From: a virus
Strand: one strand, 5' to 3'
DNA length: 37,156 nt
IMG/VR virus record: IMGVR_UViG_3300005820_000005
Span: 1-37,156 of that record
Of this stretch, positions 7,264 to 15,929 are shown in pieces. Both the position numbers and the translations under genes were made by a program. The notes beneath the pieces are model-generated. The model saw only the letters and a list, made by a program, of their open reading frames with translations, did not search any database and was not told where the DNA came from. How positions within the stretch are numbered: position 1 is the first letter of the stretch; every line of letters begins with the position of its first letter.

Positions 7264-7590
7264 TTATTTTTTAGGCCTTACGTGTATTGTTATTTCGTAT
7301 CTGTCTCCTTCTAAAAATATATTCGAGTATGTAAACGAATCTTCACATATATGTAACTCACCAACTACTTGAACGGCACAGTTATTCAACTTTATCAACT
7401 TATCATTCATGCCATCAATTATAGTAACGTCTAAACGAGTAACTGCTTTAGGAACAGGTTTAGGAAAATCGACCTCTCCAACTTCATTTGGATTAGCATT
7501 CATATTATCAGTATAATCTTCTTCTTGTGCTCCTGCGTACAACAAGAAAGCCACACATATAATCACTACAAATACTAAAAAACGCTTCAT
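7264..7590 (-). CDS. Small secreted protein in the fibre block
   Basis: 108 residues with an N-terminal signal peptide (MKRFLVFVVIICVAFLLYAGA) and a strong AAGGAGGTG ribosome site. The mature part has an acidic linker and a beta-rich C-terminus (residues about 45-108) ending in EITIHVRPKK. No family recognised. Its place between two fibre genes suggests a fibre chaperone, linker or exported partner. Confidence 0.6.
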   Translation of the reverse strand: MKRFLVFVVIICVAFLLYAGAQEEDYTDNMNANPNEVGEVDFPKPVPKAVTRLDVTIIDGMNDKLIKLNNCAVQVVGELHICEDSFTYSNIFLEGDRYEITIHVRPKK

Positions 7591-7603
7591 TTTTTCACCT
7601 CCT

Positions 7604-8926
7604 TTATATGGTTAATACGGATTTATACCTTATTTCCATATCCTCATAATTCTCTATAGTTGCACAATCTACGGTATGGTAAGTGGTATTCACCTTACCG
7701 GATAATTCGCTTGTTTTATCTTCGGTATTTACTTTCTTTTTAAATACATCGGCAGCCGAAGTTATTGGATTAGATAATCCTATCTTGTCAGAAAACCCTA
7801 CTGTTACCGTATCAGAAGCAGATACTCCGGCAGGAATATTAATATTAGTAACCACATCAAAGGCCTTTACGCCATAAGCGGTTGAACCTGCTATAATAGG
7901 GATTACATCCGTATCTTCTGTCCCCCTTACCAATCCTGTAATAGTTACATTCCCCGATGGAGCAGCCACATTGGTAGTCGTTATACTCGTATTCCTGGCA
8001 TAATCAGGATTGGTAATATCCTCTGTAATATTTTGTTCTGAACCTGTCCCTGTGATAGCTGCGTGAATACCATCCTCATCAGCCGGTAATAAATCCTGAA
8101 AAGACTGAGATATTACCCTTGAAAATGTATGAAATATAAAAGTCCTTTTATCGGTAACAGAATCAACTACGCCACCAGAGATAACTACCGTTGCAAGCTG
8201 AATTGAATTAGTCGGTATAGTCCCGGTCGTATAACTTATTACCCCGGTTTGAGTGAGATAAATTTTATAGGTATCATCCTCTGTCGGCAGGGTATAAGTT
8301 TGTGCTACAGATAAGTATATTCTAATATTATTAATATACGCATATCCGCTCGCAATATCGATTTTACTGTCAGCTCCGGCATTATCGGTAACCTCTAATT
8401 TATTCCCCTTATAGACAACACCATTCCCGAACAGTTCAGTAAATCCCTCACATAAAGAAGATGAGGGCTCTTGATTTAATACATATATCTGGAAAGTAAC
8501 TGCTCCCTCTACGGCACTATTAGGCAAGTGGACCCTAACCATAATTTTACGGTAACAATCGGCTGGTATGTTTCCTATGTCAAGCGGTAGATTTAATCCT
8601 ACAGGTTGAAATTCAGTCATATCATCATCAGTTTCACCAGAGGAATCTCCACCATTCGCGCCATCATGAATGGTAAGGGATTTTATTTCTACCCAATGCT
8701 GTTTGGTGATATTTTTGACTTCATCCCCGTTATCATCCCTGGCACTTATCTTGACAGACGTCATTCTAGAGGAACTTTTTACCATGCCCTTATCGTTCCA
8801 AACGTGATATTCTGTCCCTGCTTCCAATAATAGGAAAGTCCCTGCATCACCATTGCCATAATTTATCGCAGATACTTCTTCGCTATCATCAGCATTATAT
8901 ATTTTTGGATTCGGGTCTACTGCCAT
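7604..8926 (-). CDS. Baseplate/upper fibre protein
   Basis: 440 residues with no signal peptide; GAGGTGATAAT precedes the ATG. The N-terminal half (residues 1-170) is a beta-rich domain. The middle (about 170-280: VVYKGNKLEVTDNAG..., then a 'valid up to boundary conditions' fibre-type stretch ending in TDKRTFIFHTF) resembles phage proteins that anchor fibres. The C-terminal 140 residues are paralogous to those of 5918-7240 (shared blocks GVKAF, TNxNI, IGL, SGK, DC-T). The only large protein in this block that is not exported-looking, so it may be the attachment point. Confidence 0.6.
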   Translation of the reverse strand: MAVDPNPKIYNADDSEEVSAINYGNGDAGTFLLLEAGTEYHVWNDKGMVKSSSRMTSVKISARDDNGDEVKNITKQHWVEIKSLTIHDGANGGDSSGETDDDMTEFQPVGLNLPLDIGNIPADCYRKIMVRVHLPNSAVEGAVTFQIYVLNQEPSSSLCEGFTELFGNGVVYKGNKLEVTDNAGADSKIDIASGYAYINNIRIYLSVAQTYTLPTEDDTYKIYLTQTGVISYTTGTIPTNSIQLATVVISGGVVDSVTDKRTFIFHTFSRVISQSFQDLLPADEDGIHAAITGTGSEQNITEDITNPDYARNTSITTTNVAAPSGNVTITGLVRGTEDTDVIPIIAGSTAYGVKAFDVVTNINIPAGVSASDTVTVGFSDKIGLSNPITSAADVFKKKVNTEDKTSELSGKVNTTYHTVDCATIENYEDMEIRYKSVLTI

Positions 8927-8940
8927 ATTATCACCTCACT

Positions 8941-10056
8941 TTAAAAAGGATAAGCTCCAACGCTACTCGGCCAGTAACCTGCTCCAATTACTTCTATTAC
9001 CCATACTTTCTCACCAGTTTCTGTATATTTCCCTAAATACAATGATCCTCCGTATACTTTGCTTCCAAAAACATAAAAATAACCATCCTTGCTTGCCACA
9101 CTACCACATCGTGTTATTTCAGTAGACCAATCTATTTCACTTGCACCTAAATTTGTTGGAACATACCAAGGCTGTTTTGTAAAATCAACACCTAATACAG
9201 TACTTCCTGCAACTGCTAAAGAAGTTAATGAAGTCTTTTTACTATCTATTGCCACACTGGCAATTTTACTGCCGGTCGAAACTCTCCAAATTTCTATTTC
9301 ATCGCTTGAACTATTTACCATATAAAAATAATCATTATCATAAAAAGCCATACCATAAAATGAATTTGTCCAGGGGTCTAATTGGAATGAACTTAATATT
9401 TGCAGGGTCGAAGCACTTCTTTTCATAATCATATTATTATTTTCATCCGTAAACTCATGCGTAAAAATATAACCATCACTTGATATGGCTATATGTCGAA
9501 TTTGATAAGACGCACTAAGTTTAATTACTTCATTCCCTAAAGAATCATATTTTATTATTTTATGTGGACTAGAAAAAGCAACATAATAAACATTACCGGA
9601 AGAATCTACGCACATTCCGTTATACATAAGTTGATAATCTTCTGGTGTCCAACTACTAACCTCGACCCCTTCGGTAGTAAATGATTTTATAGTACTTATT
9701 TCAGGATTGCCAGTTTCAAAAGTAACAAATATTTCTCCTGTAATAGCTGGTGCAGTCGGCTTTACTGGTGGCAATATTATCGGCAATTCCTTACATCCAT
9801 TTTTATATAATATTCTCACTTTATCTCCTACCGCTAAATCGGGTTCTCTGGCTAAGGTAAAAACTTTTGGATATTCTTTCGCCTCTCCTGATATAAATAC
9901 GTCATAACTGCCATTGCCATTATCCTTGGCCACTTCTCCAGTTACCACAAATCCCCGATGGATTATATTCCCAATATTATCTTTTATAATTGCATTAATC
10001 GGTCTTAACATGATTAAAACCCCTATAAATAATAATATAAATAATAATTTTTTCAT
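8941..10056 (-). CDS. OB-fold plus beta-propeller tail protein
   Basis: 371 residues from the ATG at 10056 (GGGGG about nine bases upstream). Residues 1-20 are a hydrophobic signal-like peptide; 16-100 are paralogous to the whole small baseplate protein just upstream (MLRP...IGNIIHRG against MLRF...VGNIKHRG; later NGxYDV, EPD and GI-E-PII). Residues 120-371 contain repeated strand patterns such as VDSSGNVYYVA and ISSDGYIFTHE, typical of an NHL/SMP30-type beta-propeller, likely binding glycans or protein. A second ATG at 10011, behind AGGGG, would make a form without the signal peptide. Confidence 0.65.
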   Translation of the reverse strand: MKKLLFILLFIGVLIMLRPINAIIKDNIGNIIHRGFVVTGEVAKDNGNGSYDVFISGEAKEYPKVFTLAREPDLAVGDKVRILYKNGCKELPIILPPVKPTAPAITGEIFVTFETGNPEISTIKSFTTEGVEVSSWTPEDYQLMYNGMCVDSSGNVYYVAFSSPHKIIKYDSLGNEVIKLSASYQIRHIAISSDGYIFTHEFTDENNNMIMKRSASTLQILSSFQLDPWTNSFYGMAFYDNDYFYMVNSSSDEIEIWRVSTGSKIASVAIDSKKTSLTSLAVAGSTVLGVDFTKQPWYVPTNLGASEIDWSTEITRCGSVASKDGYFYVFGSKVYGGSLYLGKYTETGEKVWVIEVIGAGYWPSSVGAYPF

Positions 10057-10060
10057 TCAT

Positions 10061-10363
10061 TCAAACCCCCAAAGAATTAACCGAAGCAGTTGCCTCTATC
10101 TGTTGGATATCCCTTAATACACCGCAAATTATCGGTTTTTCTCTTATTCCATATTCAAATAAAATGCCAACATGTTCATTAACTTGATAATCAGGTTCCT
10201 TTTCAATAGTATAAATATCTATATAAGACTTTCCACTCCCGGCAATCTCCACATCATATTTACCATTACCCTTATCGGCAGTTACTATCCCGGTCATATA
10301 AGTACCTCGATGCTTAATATTGCCTACTGTATTACTCGAAGTAGCTTTATTAAATCTAAGCAT
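10061..10363 (-). CDS. Small baseplate OB-fold protein
   Basis: 100 residues. The ATG at 10363 has AGGA about ten bases upstream; a GTG three codons earlier is adjacent to that site and less likely. The NGxYDVxxxGSG and YQVNEHVGILFEYGIREKPIICG pattern is that of the OB-fold domain found in phage baseplate spike and hub-associated proteins (gp5-N/VgrG-like). Follows the hub gene and overlaps its end by eight bases. Confidence 0.6.
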   Translation of the reverse strand: MLRFNKATSSNTVGNIKHRGTYMTGIVTADKGNGKYDVEIAGSGKSYIDIYTIEKEPDYQVNEHVGILFEYGIREKPIICGVLRDIQQIEATASVNSLGV

Positions 10364-12071
10364 AAAAAACACATCCTATCCTAGAACGTGGCTTTATTGC
10401 TCCGGTTTCCGGGTCAATATCAAAAGTAAGCACTATTTCCTCTATGCGCCATCGTTCATTATAGCCAATATTATTATCGGTTAATTTTACTGCCTCACCT
10501 GCTACTATTTTAGGATTGAAATTAACCAAATAGTCGGGCTGTTTAGTATATCTATGACTATCCCTAATTCTCCTTTGCCCTATATCGATACATTGTGCTT
10601 CGGTTTCGGCCAAAGGATATTCTTCAGTGCCTTCTCCTTCTGGCTTTCTCACTCCATATTTAGCAATTGAAACAGAATCATTTACCACTGCCTTAATTTG
10701 AGTACGGATTATAGTAGATATTGTAGTCTCGTTAGGAATAGTCTCGGTGATCCAGATTGAACCACCTGCCACTAATTCTTTAGTCTTAATTACAATTTTT
10801 ATTGAAAAAGCCTTTTCAGTAAAATCCCAATCAAGCGTACTCTGAATCTCTCTATGAATATTAAAACCTGCACCGCCCTCCAAATATTTACCTGCCCCAC
10901 CCGTAACCGTAAACTCCATTCCCTGAACATTTAAATCGGAATTTAATTTTGTAACGGTGAATTTATAATCCTGATATTTGGGAAAGATAAATCCTGGTGG
11001 TTTGGTATATCCTATATATTTTGTAGTTACTTTAAAATTAGCATCCGAATAAGACCAGTTAGTTACACTTTCGCCTAAACTAAAACTTTTATTGATAGTA
11101 TGAGTATCTATTTTATATTCTTCTGTCGGTACTTCTACTTTCTGTTCTTCTTCCCCATACTCAACAGTTATTACCTCTTCTTCAAATACCGCCCCCAAAA
11201 TTGTTAATTGATTAATAATCCCCTCTTTTGTAGTAGTTAGACCTACTAATGCAAATTTATTTTCTCCATATTCCCAGTCAGGAGTGGGATATAAAGTTTC
11301 ATCAGTTTTGATTACTTTTTTATAAACTAACATCTTAGCATTTTCATCAAACCGTATTACCCAACCTTCGATCATCATTTCCTTCTGGATCATGTCCCAC
11401 AGGAGCTGATCCTGGAAGGAATGATCAATAACGGTCGTGCTTCCTGTCGGTACATCCACATTGGTTATACCTGCCTGGCTGGCCAGATATCTTATAATTG
11501 CCCCCCTGGTTTTTGCAGTGGCTGCTTCCTGGACAGATATAAGGGTCATTCTCTTTAATAATTTCTTACCATATCCGGACCCAAAAATATATAAATTATA
11601 TTTACCAGCACCATCAGATCTTGTGCCATCGATCAACCCGGTAAATAATTTCACTTCCTGGCCATTAACATAGGAGGTTATAACTACTTCTTTATCTTCA
11701 GCTATATGAGGATTGATCAACGGTGAATATTGAAAATCACCCAAGTTAAAGGAAAATAGACTGATCAGATTCTCATTGTGCTGGATCATAATTTGACCTA
11801 TCAAGGCAGCCGACACATCTTCGCCATCGACAGTGATCTTTAGCCTTATACTTTGCTTAATTCCTCCACCTGGTTGCCCTACTGAAGGAATCACTATTCC
11901 CAAACAAGCATTGACTAAATCTCTTTTCACAGTTAAATTACAATCAATTATCCTACCGAAGAAATTCTCGTCATTAGCATTAACGTGTAAATTACAATCT
12001 ATTGCCTTATAAGTAGGAAAATCAGCAGGTTGCTCACTTACCGCTAGAAAACAATCAATAACAGTTATCAT
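10356..12071 (-). CDS. Tail hub / baseplate protein (gpD/gp27-like)
   Basis: 571 residues. From about residue 75 (IRLKITVDGEDVSAALIGQIMI) the sequence follows the late-control-D / tail-associated-hub fold: a first beta-barrel, then GLIDGTRSDGAGKYNLYIFGSGYGKKLLKRM, a helical part, and a second barrel. The first 60 residues contain three repeats of the form AIDCNLHV / IIDCNLTV, an odd cysteine-bearing addition. Forms the ring that closes the tail tube. Starts in an ATGA overlap with the preceding gene. Confidence 0.7.
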   Translation of the reverse strand: MITVIDCFLAVSEQPADFPTYKAIDCNLHVNANDENFFGRIIDCNLTVKRDLVNACLGIVIPSVGQPGGGIKQSIRLKITVDGEDVSAALIGQIMIQHNENLISLFSFNLGDFQYSPLINPHIAEDKEVVITSYVNGQEVKLFTGLIDGTRSDGAGKYNLYIFGSGYGKKLLKRMTLISVQEAATAKTRGAIIRYLASQAGITNVDVPTGSTTVIDHSFQDQLLWDMIQKEMMIEGWVIRFDENAKMLVYKKVIKTDETLYPTPDWEYGENKFALVGLTTTKEGIINQLTILGAVFEEEVITVEYGEEEQKVEVPTEEYKIDTHTINKSFSLGESVTNWSYSDANFKVTTKYIGYTKPPGFIFPKYQDYKFTVTKLNSDLNVQGMEFTVTGGAGKYLEGGAGFNIHREIQSTLDWDFTEKAFSIKIVIKTKELVAGGSIWITETIPNETTISTIIRTQIKAVVNDSVSIAKYGVRKPEGEGTEEYPLAETEAQCIDIGQRRIRDSHRYTKQPDYLVNFNPKIVAGEAVKLTDNNIGYNERWRIEEIVLTFDIDPETGAIKPRSRIGCVFYA

Positions 12072-12625
12072 GGTTTTACTTCCTCACAAATTAAAGAATA
12101 ATGTCCTACATTCATGATCCTACCGATATATTGATAATCTACAATATGTACTATAAATTTAGGTTCATATCGGATAACAATATTATCATCTTCATCTGCA
12201 GGTGCATCTGTAAATACAAACTTTCCCCGCCCTGAATCATTCATAGTAATAGTCGGGGTTTTTGGTACTCCACCGACGGTAACAGTCGGCGCCGGATCAG
12301 TCTTTGTATTTAATTGTCTTTGAGTATAAAAAGTTTTTGTAGACCCATCACCACTTAAAACTTCCACTATCTGTAAATAGTCAACATAATATAAATTGCC
12401 GATATGGGCTGCTTCCTCTTTAATGGCATACATCTTGCTATTTATAAGATCCGCTATCTCAAAATGATATACAGAGATAGGCTGATTTTCAGCATTCACA
12501 TTCCGGTTAATGATAAACTTTCCGTATGGAGTGCGTTCATAGTTTTTAAGAAAATTCTCTTTTGCTATATAACCTACCGGAGTATCTAAGGTAGTATCCC
12601 CTATTGCAATTGTGCCTTCTGCCAT
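12068..12625 (-). CDS. Distal tail protein candidate
   Basis: 185 residues, AGGAGGG ribosome site. The C-terminal half (GDGSTKTFYTQRQ ... VTVGGVPKT ... GKFVFTDAPADEDDNIVIRYE) is the short beta-sandwich often attached to phage tail or adaptor proteins. The first half mentions no known motif. Between tape measure and hub, the usual place of the distal tail protein. Function by position only. Confidence 0.55.
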   Translation of the reverse strand: MAEGTIAIGDTTLDTPVGYIAKENFLKNYERTPYGKFIINRNVNAENQPISVYHFEIADLINSKMYAIKEEAAHIGNLYYVDYLQIVEVLSGDGSTKTFYTQRQLNTKTDPAPTVTVGGVPKTPTITMNDSGRGKFVFTDAPADEDDNIVIRYEPKFIVHIVDYQYIGRIMNVGHYSLICEEVKP

Positions 12626-12644
12626 AAATTACCCTCCTAATTTT

Positions 12645-12791
12645 TTATGATTTTGCCAATATTTTAAAAGCGTTTAAATTTCTTTTTATTATATTGTCTA
12701 TTAAATCAATATCAGTATCATTTAAAGTTTCTGTTTTTTCTGGTAATGCCCATTTATTTGGATTTTCGATAATATATAATTCTGGTATAAT
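12645..12791 (-). CDS. 48-residue tail-region protein with a non-AUG start
   Basis: After the tape-measure stop comes GGGAGGATAA and then an open frame whose only possible start codons are ATT (12789-12791) or ATA. The product (NPNKWALPEKTETLNDTDID followed by LIDNIIKRNLN...) has normal protein composition. ATT starts are rare but known (infC). It could also be a remnant. It fills an otherwise empty 175-base gap. Confidence 0.4.
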   Translation of the reverse strand: MIPELYIIENPNKWALPEKTETLNDTDIDLIDNIIKRNLNAFKILAKS

Positions 12792-12800
12792 TTATCCTCC

Positions 12801-14891
12801 CTAATGTGCTAACTCAAAACCACTACGACCATATTGCCTGGTAAATTCCTGAAAAGCCACCTCTACCTGCTGTTTAATTTTAGTTATATCATTATCATTT
12901 CTGACTACCGGATTATTTATATTGATATTAATTTCTCTTTTCCGTTGATCATAAGTATTCTGGGTTGCCGGAGTAACCCTTTCTCCAACGTCTAATTTAT
13001 ATATCCCTGTTTTTGGCACCCGGGAAGTGCCTAATTGAAGTTCTGGCACATAAGGCGGTATATATCCTGTTTCTTCAATCGTTGGAACTCCAGCTAAAAA
13101 GGCTTCAGAAGCTGCCTTTTTTGCAGCTTTTGCCATAGCTTCTCCAACCCCTTCTATTTTTGCTATCAATCCATCATATTCATTTTTTATTTCCCGGATA
13201 GCTTCTTTTTGTTTATTTGCACTTTCCTCTGATTGATTGGCTGTTTCAATCAATGCATCTCTTTGTTCTTCCAATTTTCCTTTTATTAAATCAATTTCTT
13301 TTTCATACCATTCCCTTATTTTGGTTAATTCTTCCTTTTCTTTATCAGCAGACAATCCTGCAGCTTTGACTGATTCTTCTAATTGTTGTTTTTTTGTTAA
13401 TAGATTTTTAGCTGCAACCTCTTCCTCTGTATGAGATAATTCATATAGTCTATCTTCTACCGGTTTCATCGCATCAGTATATTTTTTGTATGCATCCTCG
13501 GCAGCTTTTGCCATTTTTTTATTGGCTTCTTCGTTTTCTTTAGCTAATCTTTCTACCCATTCATCAAAGGTTTCTATTTTATTAACAAATTCATCGAGTG
13601 CTTCTTTTGTGTCATCAGTTTTTTCTCCAAGTCCATCTACTGAATCGGCTAAATCATCAATATCTTCTGCAAAGGCCTCAACCGTACCTCCACCACCAGC
13701 CATTGAATCTTTAAGTTCTGTGAAATTACCTCTTATATCATTAAATGCTTCTATAGTAATATCTCTCATCCCAAAGAGATTTTTCTTCCAGGCTAAGTAT
13801 AAACCTCCAACAGCAATGGCTATAATTCCAATGGGACCAGTAGCTATCGTTCCTAATGTACCAAGCCCTAATTTTAATTTTGCTAAAGAAGGGATAAGAG
13901 TGCCAGTAGTCATTGCTCCTGTAACCCCCATCCTAATATTTAAAAGTTTTAATGCAAACGTAACACTATCTATCGTGGTTTTTGCTCTTATAAAAGCAGA
14001 TATTGCCATTAAAATGGGTCCACCTACTAACATTAAACCGCCTATAGTAGCCCCTGTTTTTACTAACCACTCTACTAATTTAGGATGTGCCTCTGTCCAC
14101 TTATTCATTTTTTCTACTACTTTTATTATCTTCCCAATTATTTTTGTGGCCATAGGCAATAATTTTTCTCCCAATGCTATTACCAGATCTTCTAATTTAG
14201 CCCTTAATATTCGCATTTGGTTAGCAAATCCTTCACTTGTTCGAGAAAAATCGCCAATGGCATTTTTAGATTGTTCTTGAGCTATTAATAAAGTAGCATA
14301 GGCTTTGGCCTGTCTGTCAGTTTCAAAGGTTAGACCTTTTTGAGTTAATTCTAATACTTTTGCCTGGACATCTGTTTCCATAATAGAAATGCCCAAACTT
14401 TTAACTGATTCACGTTCACCTAATAATGCTTTAGTTAGGGCCCTACTTGCTCCCTCTGCTCCGCCACTAAAATTAGTAAATGAAGCCAAATCTACCGCTA
14501 ACTCATTAACTTTTGTAGATAGATCAAGGGCCGCTTGTCCGGTAAATCCAAAACCAGATAATAAGTCCCCAGTATCAGATAATAATTGTTTGGCCGCCTT
14601 AGTACTTAAACCAAAATTATCAGCGAGATTTTTTGCTGTTTTTTCTGCTTCATCTGACAAATCTTGAAAAACTACTGCAAATTTACTGCTGGTCTCTTCT
14701 GCATCGCTTGCCATTTTTATTAATCCGATACTAATTGCAGTTATTGCTCCACCTACAATAGTCATAGTTTTGCCGATACTACCAATTTTTTCAGCAAATT
14801 TATTTAATCGATTCTCTGCTTCACCCAAAGAAGATTTGAATTTTGAAGCATCGCCTAGTATGCTTATTATTATTTCATTACCAATTGCCAT
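12801..14891 (-). CDS. Tail tape measure protein
   Basis: 696 residues, TGAGGT ribosome site. The N-terminus (GDASKFKSSLGEAENRLNKF) and the Ser/Ala-rich helical region to about 230 are characteristic of phage tape measures. Hydrophobic segments at about 36-60, 267-295 and 340-370 are the membrane-active part; a glutamate/lysine coiled coil runs from about 440 to 590. At roughly 0.15 nm per residue a tail of about 100 nm is expected. Sets tail length and may open the host membrane. Confidence 0.9.
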   Translation of the reverse strand: MAIGNEIIISILGDASKFKSSLGEAENRLNKFAEKIGSIGKTMTIVGGAITAISIGLIKMASDAEETSSKFAVVFQDLSDEAEKTAKNLADNFGLSTKAAKQLLSDTGDLLSGFGFTGQAALDLSTKVNELAVDLASFTNFSGGAEGASRALTKALLGERESVKSLGISIMETDVQAKVLELTQKGLTFETDRQAKAYATLLIAQEQSKNAIGDFSRTSEGFANQMRILRAKLEDLVIALGEKLLPMATKIIGKIIKVVEKMNKWTEAHPKLVEWLVKTGATIGGLMLVGGPILMAISAFIRAKTTIDSVTFALKLLNIRMGVTGAMTTGTLIPSLAKLKLGLGTLGTIATGPIGIIAIAVGGLYLAWKKNLFGMRDITIEAFNDIRGNFTELKDSMAGGGGTVEAFAEDIDDLADSVDGLGEKTDDTKEALDEFVNKIETFDEWVERLAKENEEANKKMAKAAEDAYKKYTDAMKPVEDRLYELSHTEEEVAAKNLLTKKQQLEESVKAAGLSADKEKEELTKIREWYEKEIDLIKGKLEEQRDALIETANQSEESANKQKEAIREIKNEYDGLIAKIEGVGEAMAKAAKKAASEAFLAGVPTIEETGYIPPYVPELQLGTSRVPKTGIYKLDVGERVTPATQNTYDQRKREINININNPVVRNDNDITKIKQQVEVAFQEFTRQYGRSGFELAH

Positions 14892-14907
14892 CCAATTACC
14901 TCAATTA

Positions 14908-14936
14908 TTTATTTATTTTTCCAATTATGTTATAAT
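14908..14936 (+). promoter_or_regulatory. Promoter of the plus-strand lipoprotein gene
   Basis: TTTATT (14908-14913), 17-base spacer, consensus TATAAT (14931-14936), about 30 bases before the ATG, which has AGGAGGT. This independent signal is what a moron gene needs for expression from the prophage. Confidence 0.65.
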
Positions 14937-14965
14937 TAAAATCACAAATTAGGAGGTATATTATT

Positions 14966-15355
14966 ATGAAAAATCTTAAATTTTTTTTATTAATTATTTC
15001 TCTAATATTTTTAGTTTCTATGTTGTTAGGTTGTAATTCCCAAATATCTAATAAACAAAGTCCACCTGGATTAATTACTAAAGCCGATATAGAAATTATT
15101 GATTGGACTAACCGATTAAGTGACCCACCTATTTATTATTATGTTGAAGGTATTTTAAAAAATATAGGCAACAAAACGGCCGATTTTGTAAAAGTCAAAA
15201 TTATAGCTTACGATATAAATAATAAACTCGTTTCTCTTAATGATACTCATGCTGACCCTTATACTATGGCTCCCAATCAAGAAGCAACATTTCAAGTTAT
15301 GGTTGAACAAGATTCGAGAATAGAAAAATTTGGGATAAAAGTTACCTGGCAATAA
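14966..15355 (+). CDS. Moron lipoprotein, superinfection-exclusion candidate
   Basis: 129 residues, the only convincing plus-strand gene. A lipoprotein signal peptide ends in the lipobox LLGC (Cys23). The mature domain (about 35-129) is a beta-sandwich of the FxLYD type (YVEGILKNIGNKTADFVKVKI ... YTMAPNQEATFQV). It is inserted between the tail chaperone and tape-measure genes against the direction of the late operon, with its own promoter, and its stop is three bases from the stop of the frameshifted chaperone. Known prophage lipoproteins in such positions (Ltp of TP-J34, Llp of T5) block infection by related phages; that role here is inference. Confidence 0.75.
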   Translation: MKNLKFFLLIISLIFLVSMLLGCNSQISNKQSPPGLITKADIEIIDWTNRLSDPPIYYYVEGILKNIGNKTADFVKVKIIAYDINNKLVSLNDTHADPYTMAPNQEATFQVMVEQDSRIEKFGIKVTWQ

Positions 15356-15358
15356 TTA

Positions 15359-15828
15359 TTATTTTTTATTAGATCGTAAATATATCGTTTCTATTCCCAT
15401 TCTTCCCAATTTTATTTTATATAAGACTTCTACATCATCTATGAAATCAACAATTTCATCTAACGGGATTGACATTATTTCATTGTAACCATAACCAAAA
15501 GCAATGGTAAATTTTTTTGTTATTTCTTGCCAATCCCAGGGATTAAATTTTTTTCTTTTACTTTTTCAAGATATTTAGTAAATCCTGAAAAACTATTGAT
15601 TTCTTTCTTTATCCGGTCAACTTCTTCTATATCTAATAATTCATCTAATTCATCAATGGTCATTTTTAGATCAGGATTTGCCTTTTGTAAATTATAAAGA
15701 AGTATATACGTATCAAAATCTAGAGCATCCAAATCATTTTCTACTCTATATCTCTCCATCTTTTTAATATCTTTATATTTTAGTCGACTTATTATATAAT
15801 CCTTATCACCAATTTTAACCTTAGCCAT
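15359..15828 (-). CDS. Tail assembly chaperone, -1 frameshift fusion (gpGT-like)
   Basis: Shares its first 94 codons with the short chaperone, then slips by -1 on A AAA AAT (15553 to 15547) and continues for 62 residues (FNPWDWQEITKKFTIAFG...) to the stop at 15359-15361, 156 residues in all. The second frame has no start codon or ribosome site of its own, is open only from just before the slip site, and has normal protein composition. This is the conserved G/GT arrangement upstream of tape measures. The fusion binds the tape measure and tail tube during assembly. Confidence 0.85.
15520..15828 (-). CDS. Tail assembly chaperone, short form (gpG-like)
   Basis: 102 residues, AAAGGAG ribosome site. 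Small acidic helical protein (MAKVKIGDKDYIISRLKYKD ...) of the usual G-chaperone size, ending in KNLIPGIGKK. Made when ribosomes do not slip. Follows the tail tube gene by about 100 bases, and in most siphophages precedes the tape measure directly; here the lipoprotein gene is interposed. Confidence 0.8.
   Translation of the reverse strand: MAKVKIGDKDYIISRLKYKDIKKMERYRVENDLDALDFDTYILLYNLQKANPDLKMTIDELDELLDIEEVDRIKKEINSFSGFTKYLEKVKEKNLIPGIGKK
15547..15553 (-). other. Slippery heptamer A AAA AAT
   Basis: In the zero frame the codons are GAA AAA AAT TTA; slipping back one base gives AAA AAA TTT. The -1 frame is closed by a TAA a few codons upstream, and the zero frame by a TAA eight codons downstream, so this seven-A run is the only sensible slip site. 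I see no strong pseudoknot after it. Confidence 0.75.
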
Positions 15829-15929
15829 AATTTCTCCTTTCTTTTTAGATAATTAGATAGAATACCCTCAAAAAACGACCCTGCATACCCTAATTAGTGA
15901 AATTTTAACACTACCCTTAGGGTTATACC

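Noticed and set aside
13486-14280. 264-codon plus-strand ORF opposite the tape measure gene
   Set aside because: Serine-rich shadow of the tape measure coding strand; no ribosome site.
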